A DNA stretch of 33,386 nt, from NCBI GenBank assembly GCA_022511425.1, contig JAFLRO010000027.1, forward strand, positions 1 to 33,386, given 5' to 3'. The stretch is from Acetatifactor sp. (GTDB taxonomy: Bacteria > Bacillota > Clostridia > Lachnospirales > Lachnospiraceae). The position numbers were made by a program, and so were the translations under genes. Below, in pieces: positions 18,130 through 26,442 of the stretch. Below the pieces are notes generated by a model. The model saw only the letters and a program-made list of their open reading frames with translations. It made no database searches and was not told where the DNA came from. Numbering within the stretch: position 1 is the first letter of the stretch; every line of letters begins with the position of its first letter.

Positions 18130-19896
18130 CTAAGGCAGCTGATACCGCTCTCCGTAGGCCATCACCTTGCCGCGGAAATCCATGTTGTCGCCGGTCTTAA
18201 GACCGTCAATGTAAGCATGGGTATCAAACTCATCCTCGCTGACTTGCAGCAGGCACACAGCAATATTGGAGCAATGGTCGGAAACTCTCTCGAAATTAGT
18301 GGTGATATCCGTAAGCACAAAGCCAAGCTCGATAGTACACTTGCCCTTGCGCAGGCGTTTAATATGCCGCTGCTTGATGTCCAGACCCAATCCGTCGATG
18401 ACCTCCTCCAAAGGTTCCACCTGTCTTGCCATCTCCAGATTATCCTCACGGAAGCTGAGCATGGTTATATTCAATATATCATGAACCGCCCTGCGGAACA
18501 CCAGCAGCTCCTTCTTAGCTTTTTCAGAAAATTCCAGTTCCTTATCATGCATCTCCTGAGCACATTCCATGATGTTCAGGGCATGGTCGGAAATCCGCTC
18601 AAAATCCCCAATACAGTGCAAAATCGTAGACAGTGTATGGCTGTCCTTCTCCGAGAGAACACGTGGACTGAGCTTTACCAGATAACTTCCCAGCTGGTCT
18701 TCAAACACATCCACCTTCTCCTCCAGATGTTTTACACGTTGAGCTGCTTCCTCGGAGTAATTTTCCAGCAGATTCATTGCCACATTCATGGATTCCTCAG
18801 CCAGTCCAGCCATGACCATCGCCACCGCACGGCTCTGTTCCACGGCATAGGAAGGAGTCTCAAGGAAACGTGCATCCAAAAGACTCAGCGCTCTGTCCTC
18901 CGGTGCAGCCTCCGACACAGGATCCTCCCGAACGGTCAGACTTGCCAGTTTTACAAGACCCTTGGAGAACGGGAACAGGCAAATCGTGATAATGACTTTA
19001 AACAGGGTGTGTATCACTGCAATGCCTAAGGGAGACGCTGTCTGTTCCATAATAGACAGCGGCTTCACCGCATTCAGCACATAGAAAGCAATTAAGATGA
19101 TAGCTGTACCGATAATATTAAAGTACAGATGAATCAATGCCGCCCTCTTTGCATTCTTTCGGGCACCAATACTGGAAAGCAATGTGGGCACACAGGCACC
19201 GATATTCGTTCCAAGAATCATGGGAATAACTGTATTAAATCCGATGGCTCCCGTCATGCTCAAGGACTGCAAGATACCGATGGATACGGAGGAAGATTGA
19301 AGAATCGCGCACATAGCAAGTCCCACCAGCATTCCTAAAATAGGATTGGAAAACCGGGGAAGAATGCTTGTGAACTCAGGCTGTTCCGCCAAGGGCTTTA
19401 CGGCACTGCTCATGGTGTCCATACCGAACATTAAGATGGCGAAGCCCAGCATAATGGTAGCTATGTTTTTCTGTCTATCCTTATGGGAAAACATAAGGAG
19501 CATAGCACCAACAATAGCCAGAATCGGTGAAAATGAAGTAGGATTCAGCATCTGTACCAGGAAGGCATCACTGTTGATACCTGCTGTGGCCAAAATCCAC
19601 GCTGTGATCGTGGTACCGATGTTGGCGCCCATAATGATGCCCACTGCCTGCTCCAGCTTCATGATGCCGGAGTTGACGAAGCCCACTACCATCACCGTAG
19701 TTGCTGAGGAGGACTGCACCATGGCTGTCACGCCTGCACCGACCAAAATGGCTTTGACAGGATTATTAGTAAGTTTCCCAAGAATCGTCTCAAGCCGGCC
19801 GCCGGATGCCTTTGTCAGGCCGTCTCCCATCATGCTCATACCGTATAAGAATAGAGCTAGACCGCCCATCATCGTCAGTAAATCAAAAAAACTCAT
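18130..19896 (-). CDS. Na/phosphate cotransporter family protein with PhoU domain
   Basis: A 588-residue NptA/YjbB-type carrier. The N-terminal ~310 residues hold the two inverted Na/Pi repeats, each with the QSSS signature (VQSSSATTVMVVGFVNSG and LQSSSVSIGILQSL), plus GANIGTTITAW and GTNIGACVPTLLSS. The C-terminal ~200 residues are a PhoU-like helical domain (LPRVLSEKDSHTLSTIL-type, HCIGDFERISDHALNI, ITTNFERVSDHCSNIA). It moves phosphate across the membrane, import or export depending on gradient. AGAGGA precedes the ATG at 19896. A pair of 10-bp TTTACA repeats upstream might link it to phosphate control. Confidence 0.93.
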   Translation of the reverse strand: MSFFDLLTMMGGLALFLYGMSMMGDGLTKASGGRLETILGKLTNNPVKAILVGAGVTAMVQSSSATTVMVVGFVNSGIMKLEQAVGIIMGANIGTTITAWILATAGINSDAFLVQMLNPTSFSPILAIVGAMLLMFSHKDRQKNIATIMLGFAILMFGMDTMSSAVKPLAEQPEFTSILPRFSNPILGMLVGLAMCAILQSSSVSIGILQSLSMTGAIGFNTVIPMILGTNIGACVPTLLSSIGARKNAKRAALIHLYFNIIGTAIILIAFYVLNAVKPLSIMEQTASPLGIAVIHTLFKVIITICLFPFSKGLVKLASLTVREDPVSEAAPEDRALSLLDARFLETPSYAVEQSRAVAMVMAGLAEESMNVAMNLLENYSEEAAQRVKHLEEKVDVFEDQLGSYLVKLSPRVLSEKDSHTLSTILHCIGDFERISDHALNIMECAQEMHDKELEFSEKAKKELLVFRRAVHDILNITMLSFREDNLEMARQVEPLEEVIDGLGLDIKQRHIKRLRKGKCTIELGFVLTDITTNFERVSDHCSNIAVCLLQVSEDEFDTHAYIDGLKTGDNMDFRGKVMAYGERYQLP

Positions 19897-20006
19897 AAAA
19901 TGTCCTCTCTCCCAGCCATTTATCACCTGAGTCCGCTTCCCAAAAAATCCGCTACGCAAATAATGATAACATAGATTCCAATGTTTGGGTAGCCGTTTCT
20001 TAAGAA

Positions 20007-20026
20007 ATGTAAAAGAATGTAAAAGA
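20007..20026 (-). promoter_or_regulatory. Tandem TTTACA boxes upstream of the Na/Pi gene
   Basis: Two perfect 10-bp direct repeats TCTTTTACAT in tandem on the minus strand, about 110 bp before the start codon. TTTACA repeated at a helical period resembles PhoP/PhoB-type boxes (TTnACA repeats). No equally clear pair was seen before pstS. Confidence 0.45.
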
Positions 20027-20032
20027 AAGTGT

Positions 20033-20286
20033 CATGTATGTGCTTACTATTCACAGTTGGTTTTCCACAAATGACGACATCGTGCGGCAGGTATGCCCAG
20101 GCGAACGCGGCAACGCTCCGCTGAACTAACTGCCAACTTTGACTAAGGTGCGAAAGTACTGCACCTAAGTCTACGTAGGCAGTGGATTTCAGCTCCGTCT
20201 AAGAACACCGCTGAATTGTTCGGCTGGGCATACCCGCCGCACGATGCCTGAAACTGGATGATGAGTGAAAAGTAACCATGTATATG
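20033..20286. repeat. Large nested palindrome (structured repeat or RNA)
   Basis: A 254-bp region built of stems within stems. Outer arms 20033-20054 and 20265-20286 match at about 17 of 22. A strong arm at 20078-20106 pairs with 20218-20246 at 27 of 29 positions. Further in, GCTGAA/TTCAGC and ACTGCC/GGCAGT pair. The tip is a GACTAAGGTGC/GCACCTAAGTC stem with one mismatch (20141-20171). It has no protein-coding signal. It fills the gap between the ABC and Na/Pi genes, together with the TTTACA boxes. It may be a MITE-like or BIME-like repeat or a structured RNA; the sequence alone does not decide. Confidence 0.75.
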
Positions 20287-20317
20287 CCTACTCCACACAA
20301 AACATTTTACTCATGCA

Positions 20318-22207
20318 TTAAAGCGCCAGTCCTTCTATCCCCTTCTCTCTATAATACTGGGCCTGAGCCTCCCACATTTCATAATACTTTCCGCTCCGAT
20401 CCGCTACCAGATCCTCATGGCTTCCCAGCTGTACCAGTCTCCCTTCGTGGAACACGGCAATCTTCTCGCAGAACCTGCAGGAGGAGAGCCGGTGGGAGAT
20501 ATAGATTGCCGTCTTCTCCCCGGCAATCCTGTCAAAATTCGTATAGATTTCATACTCCGCCAGCGGGTCCAGTGCTGCTGTGGGTTCGTCCAGCAGGATA
20601 AAGGGCGCATCCTTGTATATTGCCCGGGCAATGGCAATCTTCTGAGCCTCACCACCCGAGATTTCAATGCCATTGTCATCATAATCCTTGTACAGATAAG
20701 TGTCCATGCCATTTTCCAGAGTCTTAAGCCGCTCACCAAAATCTGCATCCTTTAGACACCGCTCTACCTTCTCAGCCTCGTACTCTCCGTTTACTGCAAC
20801 ATTTTCTCCAAGCGGAAAGGGAAAGAGCATATAGTCCTGGAATACCACAGAGAACAGCCCGCAGTACTCATCTTGCTTGAACTTCCTGATATCCACGCCG
20901 TTTAGCAGAATTTCTCCCTCCTGAGGGTCGTAAAGCCTGCACAGCAGTTTAATCATGGTTGTCTTACCGGAGCCGTTCATTCCAACGATGGCCAGCTTCT
21001 CTCCCACGGTCAGCTTCAGTGAGAAATCTTTGAGCGCCCAGTTATCAGTGCTGGGATATTTGAAGGACACGTTACGGAACTCCACCTGATATAGGCCGTC
21101 GCTCCGCTTTTCCATGGGAAGCTTTCCCTTATACATCTCGTCCTCCAGTTCCAGAAGCTCCAGCGTGCTCATTTGCTGCCTGGACGCCTGAGCAAGACCG
21201 GAGACATTGTCCACGATGGCATAGGCAGATGAGAAGAGTCCGCTCAAGGCTCCGGCCAGCTGAATCACACTGCCTACGGGTATCAGGCCCCCTAAAGCAA
21301 CCATTGCCACCATCAAATACGCACCGCCAATGGCAGCGCTGCCAACCATCCCGGAAAAACCGTACTCTCCGGCCAATCCCTTTGACATATCCAGATTTTT
21401 CTTTCGGAAGAGAAAATGACCGAATACTTCAGTGGTCCAGCGCCGCATCAAGTCATAACTGTGATAGATCCGAATGTCTTTTCCGTATCTGTAAGCATAC
21501 GCAGCATTGCTGGAAAATTCCCAGGCAAAACAACACAGTTGCTCCTTATCCTCTTCTCTGATCTTAGTAAATTGACAGACCGTAACCTTTTTTCGAAAAT
21601 ATGCCACAAGACATTCACCCATGGTTATCACTGCTGCAAGCATAGTCAGTACGATCAGCGACTCATACCGACCGGACCGGAGCATATATCCAATCACGGG
21701 AACAGCCAGTATCACAGCTCCCACCAGACGAAAACACTGATGTAAAGACTCGTTAAACTTAAAATACACACCATGTATTCCTGAGCCCCAATTGTTGTCG
21801 TTTCTGATCCGATCCTGAATTTCTTTCAGCTCGGGGCTGGAGATTCGTGAATAATCCATATCTAACATTCGAACCTGGGTGACGCATCCATACATATGAT
21901 GGGCACGCTCCCAACGCGCCCGCATCCGCTCATTCATTGCATACGTCAGATAGTGCAGCAGTAGGATTCCCACCAGAGCTGCCACAATCACGGTCATCAT
22001 CCCGGAAAAGCTTTTTCCGGCACTGATCCCGTCCACAACATAAGCAGATAACAGTAATTCCAGATATGGCCGGCAGGCATTGAGCAACTGTACCAATATG
22101 GTTTCTCTGAAATATTTCCTGTCCAGCTTTTTAACAAGTGCAAGTATTTTCTGAATATTTTTCAAGTGCTGCCTAAGGGGCAGCCTGCTTAATAAATCTG
22201 TCTCCAT
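20318..22207 (-). CDS. ABC exporter half-subunit (permease-ATPase), second of pair
   Basis: A 629-residue fused permease and ATPase. About six membrane spans lie in residues 30-330, then the nucleotide-binding domain: Walker A GMNGSGKTTMIKLL, Q-loop VVFQDYMLFPF, signature ISGGEAQKIAIARA (Leu and Gln of LSGGQ replaced), Walker B FILLDEPTAALD, and H-loop ISHRLSS. There is no C39 peptidase domain, so it does not process leader peptides itself. GAGG lies 4-5 nt before ATG 22207. It follows its partner by 54 nt; the two probably form a heterodimer. Substrate unknown; the regulatory genes next door suggest a peptide or an antimicrobial compound (inference). Confidence 0.92.
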   Translation of the reverse strand: METDLLSRLPLRQHLKNIQKILALVKKLDRKYFRETILVQLLNACRPYLELLLSAYVVDGISAGKSFSGMMTVIVAALVGILLLHYLTYAMNERMRARWERAHHMYGCVTQVRMLDMDYSRISSPELKEIQDRIRNDNNWGSGIHGVYFKFNESLHQCFRLVGAVILAVPVIGYMLRSGRYESLIVLTMLAAVITMGECLVAYFRKKVTVCQFTKIREEDKEQLCCFAWEFSSNAAYAYRYGKDIRIYHSYDLMRRWTTEVFGHFLFRKKNLDMSKGLAGEYGFSGMVGSAAIGGAYLMVAMVALGGLIPVGSVIQLAGALSGLFSSAYAIVDNVSGLAQASRQQMSTLELLELEDEMYKGKLPMEKRSDGLYQVEFRNVSFKYPSTDNWALKDFSLKLTVGEKLAIVGMNGSGKTTMIKLLCRLYDPQEGEILLNGVDIRKFKQDEYCGLFSVVFQDYMLFPFPLGENVAVNGEYEAEKVERCLKDADFGERLKTLENGMDTYLYKDYDDNGIEISGGEAQKIAIARAIYKDAPFILLDEPTAALDPLAEYEIYTNFDRIAGEKTAIYISHRLSSCRFCEKIAVFHEGRLVQLGSHEDLVADRSGKYYEMWEAQAQYYREKGIEGLAL

Positions 22208-22261
22208 AATTCCTCTTTCCCGCTGCCGACCACAGCGTATGCCCAATGACGGTATGTGCTT

Positions 22262-24145
22262 TTACCCAATATCTTGCGCTTTTTCGCTCTCATCCGTGTA
22301 ATATGAACTTTGTACCGCAAACATTTTGGCGTAAGGTCCGTCCGCTCTCATTAGCTCCTCATGGGTTCCCTGCTCTAAAATCCGTCCATCTGCTATCATC
22401 ACGATTCGATCCGAAAACCGGGTGCTTGCCAACCTGTGAGAGATGAACAATGTCGTCTTTCCATCCGTGTGCTTTCGATAACTTTCATAGATCTGGCTCT
22501 CCGCTATTGGATCCAGAGCTGCCGTGGGTTCGTCCAATATAAGAACAGGTGCGTCCTTGTACAATGCTCTTGCCAGCATCAGCCTCTGGTTCTGCCCGCC
22601 GGAGAGCTCCACACCGTTATCCATCATCTGTCTGGTCAGGTAACTGCGGATACCGATTCCTTTCTCCGTGAAGATCTCCTTCAGTCCTGCTTTCTCCAGA
22701 CTATCCCATGCCTTTTGCTCATCCACCCGTTCAGCGCGGTCAAGGCTAATATTCTCCCCCACAGTAAACGGCATGATCATAGTCTCCTGAAACACCACGG
22801 AAAACAGTCTGTACAGTTCCTCTCTGGGAAATTCGTTCCGATCGATCCCATTAATCAGAATATGCCCCTCATCCGGGTCATACAGACCGCATAGCAGCTT
22901 TACCAGCGTGGTCTTTCCCGCCCCATTGACCCCGACCAAAGCCACCTTTTCTCCGGGGTGAAAGCATAGATTTAAATGTTGAAACACACTCTTTCCCTTT
23001 TGATTTCTGTCCACTCCCTCCGAATTATCATTCTCCCAATACTTGTAGGCAAAGCTAACATCTTTAAACTCAATAGAAAGAGGCTTAACAAGCTCGTCGA
23101 TATGCCGTGTACCCTTGGATCGGTCCTCCTCGGGCAGTTCCAAATAGGCTCGGATATAATCTGTGTCGTTAGCCGCTCCCCGAAGGTCTGCCAGAGACTT
23201 CATAAAGCCGGTGACAAAATCGGAAAATCCCGTGATTGCCCCGAAGTACAATACAAACTCTCCGGCAGTCATCTTCCCCTGCGTTGCCTGATATAACAGC
23301 CATGCATAAGCACCCAAATCCCGGAAAGCGGAAAGGAGCCTGATGATACTGAAATGAAACATACTGACCCGTCGGTATTTCTCCTGCAGCGTCTCAACCT
23401 CTCCGAGCATCAAATCCATACGTTGAAGCAGCCAACGCTTCATCCCAAATATTTTCACATCCTTTGCACGGCTGTGATTCATCATGCTGCCTCTCACACA
23501 AAAAAAATGTCTCCAGACTTTTGCATCTTCGTTCCGGTAAACTTCACGTCGCTGTATCAGGCTCATGTATAGCGCATAGTTAACAAACGAAAGCGCAATC
23601 AACGCCGTCAGAATCCATATATTCAACGTACCGATGACCGTGGAAAACAGCGCAAAACTCAATACGTTCACACACATTTCTATGGACCAGGAAACCATCC
23701 TGCTAGAGGCGCTTTGATCTCCAATCCTCAGACTGCCACAAGCTTTTTCATATATGTTTTTGACTGTTCCTGCTTCCACGTTCTCATATTTGATCCGCAG
23801 ACTTTTTAAGAACAGAATCCCCATCAATTTGTCTCTCTGAATATTATACAGCTGATACTTCCCGCCATGCACCGCCCCGTTGATTCCGTTAAAAGCCATC
23901 ATCAACAGTACGAAGCCCCCCAGCACCATCACTACTCTGGCCATAGTCACTCCTTGCATCACCAAATCTAAGGTCAGCTTGGGCAGCCAGATTCCAAGCA
24001 ACGGAGCCACTGATTCCAGTATAATCTGCACTGCACCAAACACCAGTACAGCAGGCTCCTCCTGCCTTAAAAACCTGATATAAAATAAAATATCACTCAG
24101 GATGGAATAATGTTTTGGAACAAATTCCTTGTCTACAGTCTCCAT
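22262..24145 (-). CDS. ABC exporter half-subunit (permease-ATPase), first of pair
   Basis: A 627-residue permease-ATPase. It starts METVDKEFVPKHYSILSDIL, has membrane spans to about residue 310, then Walker A GVNGAGKTTLVKLL, Q-loop VVFQETMIMPF, canonical signature LSGGQNQRLMLARA, Walker B VLILDEPTAALD and H-loop ISHRLAST. Of the two subunits this one has the intact signature and its partner the altered one, as is common in asymmetric heterodimers. The open frame extends to 24355, but GGGAG 7 nt before ATG 24145 and the family length fix the start. The extension crosses the proposed promoter and the TCGTGCACGA boxes. Confidence 0.93.
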   Translation of the reverse strand: METVDKEFVPKHYSILSDILFYIRFLRQEEPAVLVFGAVQIILESVAPLLGIWLPKLTLDLVMQGVTMARVVMVLGGFVLLMMAFNGINGAVHGGKYQLYNIQRDKLMGILFLKSLRIKYENVEAGTVKNIYEKACGSLRIGDQSASSRMVSWSIEMCVNVLSFALFSTVIGTLNIWILTALIALSFVNYALYMSLIQRREVYRNEDAKVWRHFFCVRGSMMNHSRAKDVKIFGMKRWLLQRMDLMLGEVETLQEKYRRVSMFHFSIIRLLSAFRDLGAYAWLLYQATQGKMTAGEFVLYFGAITGFSDFVTGFMKSLADLRGAANDTDYIRAYLELPEEDRSKGTRHIDELVKPLSIEFKDVSFAYKYWENDNSEGVDRNQKGKSVFQHLNLCFHPGEKVALVGVNGAGKTTLVKLLCGLYDPDEGHILINGIDRNEFPREELYRLFSVVFQETMIMPFTVGENISLDRAERVDEQKAWDSLEKAGLKEIFTEKGIGIRSYLTRQMMDNGVELSGGQNQRLMLARALYKDAPVLILDEPTAALDPIAESQIYESYRKHTDGKTTLFISHRLASTRFSDRIVMIADGRILEQGTHEELMRADGPYAKMFAVQSSYYTDESEKAQDIG

Positions 24146-24248
24146 TGTCTGTCTCCCTCTTATCCTCAAAATCTTCTCTGCCTGCTGTGTTAAGCAGCAT
24201 GACCATTCCAATAGAACTTGTTTCACGCTTTCCCTGCCAGGCAAGGTC

Positions 24249-24310
24249 AGTATAGCATATCCTTTCCGAAAAATAAAAAATCGTGCACGAACGGTTAACA
24301 TCGTGCACGA
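24249..24310 (-). promoter_or_regulatory. Twin TCGTGCACGA boxes and promoter of the ABC operon
   Basis: The perfect palindrome TCGTGCACGA occurs at 24281-24290 and 24301-24310, exactly 20 bp apart. Downstream on the minus strand is an extended -10, TGCTATACT (24249-24257). The -35 position (about 24272-24277) is only a T/A run directly beside the first box. This is the layout of an activator-dependent promoter. LytTR regulators bind paired elements about two helical turns apart, and a LytTR regulator gene lies 1 kb upstream. Confidence 0.65.
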
Positions 24311-24378
24311 ATGGCATATCAATATAAAATCATGTATGGACAAGGGTACGGGCATGGGTATGTACAGGCATGTGCATG

Positions 24379-25131
24379 TTACAGTGGCAGCAGCACCTCC
24401 GTTGCAAACACACCCTCCTCGTTCTCCCGCTCCAGATACCCGTGATAGCGGTCCACCACCTTGTCAATCCGCATGAGCCCGAAACCGTGGTGACGGCTGT
24501 TCTTTAAGGTCTCATAGACCCTGCCCACACGCTTCAGCTCTCCCGCTGTGGCATTCATCACATAGATGTAGAGCTGTCCTTTCAGAATGTCAATATATAC
24601 CCTGATGAAACGCTGCCCGGGCTCAGCCACCCGCATGCAGGCTTCCATAGCGTTATCCATCAGATTGCCGATGATCAGACTTAAATCCACTTCGGAGATG
24701 GAGGTATCAAGCTCCTTCGGCACAATGGCTTTTGCATCCACAGCAATCCCCCGCTGCCTTGCCAGGGAAATCTTGCTGTTCAAAACAGCGTCGATCATCA
24801 CGTTGCCGGTCTTGATTACCGTGTCCACTGTCAGCAGGTCCTGATCCAGCTCACTCAGATATTGATCCAACTCCTCCAACCTTCCCATAGCCAGATGTGC
24901 CTTCATGGTCTGGATATGGTTATGGTAATCATGGCGCCAACCCCTGGTCTGGCGATACATGTTCTGCACCTCTTCACAATGCTTCTCCAGCAGGTCGCTC
25001 TGATATTCCAGAGTACGCCTGTCCACCAGAGAAAGAAACCATCTGCGCAGCAGCCAGCCTATGGCTGTCAATAGCAAGATGACGGCTACAGTTCCAACTG
25101 TCAGCAATATTTGAGTTCCCATGTTTATCAA
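24379..25131 (-). CDS. GHKL-type sensor histidine kinase (AgrC-like, short)
   Basis: A 250-residue kinase that would phosphorylate the LytTR regulator encoded just upstream. It has one membrane span at residues 5-28, a coiled linker, the H-box with His67 (RGWRHDYHNHIQTMKAH), the N-box NLMDNAMEAC and the G-box HHGFGLMRID. AgrC-type kinases usually have six membrane spans that sense a peptide; only one is present here, so it may sense through a partner or within the membrane. The start is probably TTG 25131, since AGGAG sits 4 nt before it; ATG at 25122 is the alternative. The proposed target promoter lies between this gene and the ABC genes. Confidence 0.88.
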   Translation of the reverse strand: MINMGTQILLTVGTVAVILLLTAIGWLLRRWFLSLVDRRTLEYQSDLLEKHCEEVQNMYRQTRGWRHDYHNHIQTMKAHLAMGRLEELDQYLSELDQDLLTVDTVIKTGNVMIDAVLNSKISLARQRGIAVDAKAIVPKELDTSISEVDLSLIIGNLMDNAMEACMRVAEPGQRFIRVYIDILKGQLYIYVMNATAGELKRVGRVYETLKNSRHHGFGLMRIDKVVDRYHGYLERENEEGVFATEVLLPL

Positions 25132-25164
25132 TCATCTCCTGATTTGTTTTTGCCTCATTTTTGT

Positions 25165-25266
25165 CTTATCTTTGTCCTTAACTTATCTTTGTCCTTAACT
25201 TATCTTTGTCCTTAACTTATCTTTGTCCTCGGCTTATGTTTGTCTTTGCCTTATCTTTGTTTTTTC
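25165..25266. repeat. 17-bp tandem repeat between regulator and kinase genes
   Basis: Six consecutive 17-bp units of CTTATCTTTGTCCTTAA, the first three perfect and the others diverged. Degenerate pieces continue into the 3' end of the LytTR gene, where they encode the charged tail EDKNEDRNEDKAKTK. Since 17 is not a multiple of 3, copy changes near the stop would alter the reading frame of the tail. Confidence 0.9.
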
Positions 25267-26056
25267 ATTTTGTCTTTGCCTTGTCTTCGTTTCTGTCTTC
25301 GTTCTTATCTTCAACCTTTACGGCATTCCCATCCCCATTTTCTCTGCGAAAATACTGTATAAAAGCCCGATTTACCTGTGTATACAACCGCCGGCTCACC
25401 GGAATCCTGCTGCCGTCATCAAGAACCAACTCCGTTCGGTCAATGCGCTGGATGCTGCCTATCCGGCACAAATAGGAGCGATGACATTTCACAAAACCAT
25501 ACTTTTCCAGCTTTTTCTCAAGCTCCGAGATGCTCTCAGAGGCCTCTATCTGCACGGTCTCCCCTGCCCGGGGCACATATTCCACCACACAGCCATGCCC
25601 CCTGGCTTCCACATACATCACCCGTTCCACCGCCAGCTTCTGAAGCTCCTCGCCCGCCTGAATCAGTATAAACTCTTCCCGGCTACTCCGTTTAAGTACT
25701 TTGTCCATACACTGGAAGAGTTTTTCCCGGCTCAAAGGTTTCAGCAGATAATGCAGGGCTTCAACCTCGTAACCCTCCTCCATATAATCCGCAATCCCCG
25801 TAGTGAACACGATGGCAATATCCGGGTCCTGCTGCCTGATCTTCCTGGCCATCTCCATGCCATTCATTTCCTTCATTTGGATATCCACGAACAACACGTC
25901 AAAATCCCGTTCTTCCTCCCAGACAAAGAGAAAGCTCTCCGCATTGGGAAATCCCCTTCCGCAGAGAGAAACCGACCGCTCTGTGCCCCACTCCTGCAAG
26001 TAATTTGACAGCAGCTCCCTATGTGTCTGTTCATCCTCTATAATTGCCAGCTTCAC
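25265..26056 (-). CDS. LytTR response regulator (AgrA-like)
   Basis: A 263-residue two-domain regulator. The receiver (1-120) is complete: acidic EDE at 7-9, phospho-acceptor D58 in LFVDIQM, and conserved Lys in YLLKPL. The LytTR DNA-binding domain (~130-235) shows YVEARGHGCVVEY, FVKCHRSYLCRIGSIQRID and RIPVSRRL. A Lys/Asp/Glu-rich tail of ~20 residues derives from the tandem repeat. The start is GTG 26056 with AGGAAGG upstream. It precedes the GHKL kinase and the ABC pair in one direction. A promoter with an overlapping dyad lies upstream (26097-26128). No AgrB/AgrD-like peptide genes were found nearby. Confidence 0.93.
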   Translation of the reverse strand: MKLAIIEDEQTHRELLSNYLQEWGTERSVSLCGRGFPNAESFLFVWEEERDFDVLFVDIQMKEMNGMEMARKIRQQDPDIAIVFTTGIADYMEEGYEVEALHYLLKPLSREKLFQCMDKVLKRSSREEFILIQAGEELQKLAVERVMYVEARGHGCVVEYVPRAGETVQIEASESISELEKKLEKYGFVKCHRSYLCRIGSIQRIDRTELVLDDGSRIPVSRRLYTQVNRAFIQYFRRENGDGNAVKVEDKNEDRNEDKAKTK

Positions 26057-26096
26057 CCTGGGTCACCTTCCTCTGTGCTTTCATCAAAACAGACTG

Positions 26097-26128
26097 ATTG
26101 TAACATAAAGTTGTAAAATATACAACTT
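26097..26128 (-). promoter_or_regulatory. Promoter with dyad for the LytTR regulator gene
   Basis: On the minus strand TTGTAT (26120-26125) and TACAAT (26097-26102) are 17 bp apart. A perfect dyad AAGTTGTA/TACAACTT (26108-26128, 5-bp centre) covers the -35 box and spacer, as an operator would. Confidence 0.7.
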
Positions 26129-26168
26129 AGGAATAATTCTTCTAATGTTTGAATAATAGAAAATATTG

Positions 26169-26197
26169 TTGAAATATAAATATATCTTTGATATACT
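26169..26197 (+). promoter_or_regulatory. Promoter of the putative toxin mRNA
   Basis: TTGAAA (26169-26174) and TATACT (26192-26197) with a 17-bp spacer. It would give a leader of about 130 nt before the toxin frame. Confidence 0.7.
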
Positions 26198-26223
26198 TCC
26201 TATATGGTGCTATCTAAATGGTA

Positions 26224-26274
26224 AGCGGTTCGCCTTTCGCCAAAATGAGTACACAAAGCGAACTTTGTTCGCTT
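26224..26274 (+). promoter_or_regulatory. Structured leader of the putative toxin mRNA
   Basis: AGCGGTTCGCCTT (26224-26236) can pair over all 13 positions, two by G-U, with AAGGCGAGCCGTT (26500-26512) in the 3' part of the same transcript. Between them is a perfect 8-bp hairpin AAGCGAAC/GTTCGCTT (26256-26274). Long-range 5'-3' pairing is a known trait of type I toxin mRNAs. Confidence 0.55.
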
Positions 26275-26336
26275 AAGAGCTTCCAGTATCTTAGGAGGTG
26301 GTACATAGATGGAAAATTTAGAGAAAGGTAAAGGAT

Positions 26337-26438
26337 ATGATGGATATGCTTCTTGGCATTATAAATACCTTAGTAACGATTGTCAGTATCGTCGTTACGA
26401 TAGCGGGTATTATACAAGCCATAAAAAAGAAGAAATAA
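26337..26438 (+). CDS. Putative type I toxin: 33-residue hydrophobic peptide
   Basis: Encodes MMDMLLGIINTL followed by a membrane span rich in Ile and Val (about residues 4-27) and the tail AIKKKK. Length, single span and Lys tail fit small membrane toxins of type I systems and holin-like toxins. A strong AGGAGGTGG (26293-26300) is well placed for a different ATG (26309), which opens a 59-codon frame of unlikely composition, MENLEKGKG onward. The hydrophobic frame starts inside it in the +1 frame with a weaker GAAAGG. Either the upstream frame is a leader peptide or an indel has detached the toxin from its original start. Transcription signals and an antisense RNA surround it. Confidence 0.6.
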   Translation: MMDMLLGIINTLVTIVSIVVTIAGIIQAIKKKK

Positions 26439-26442
26439 ACAT

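Noticed and set aside
18088..19029. 313-codon open frame on plus
   Set aside because: It lies wholly antisense to the Na/Pi cotransporter, whose QSSS and PhoU motifs are unmistakable. His/Leu-rich composition and no ribosome site.
25223..26008. 261-codon open frame on plus
   Set aside because: Antisense to the LytTR regulator. Its start lies in the tandem repeat, and its His/Phe/Pro-rich composition is typical of a shadow frame.
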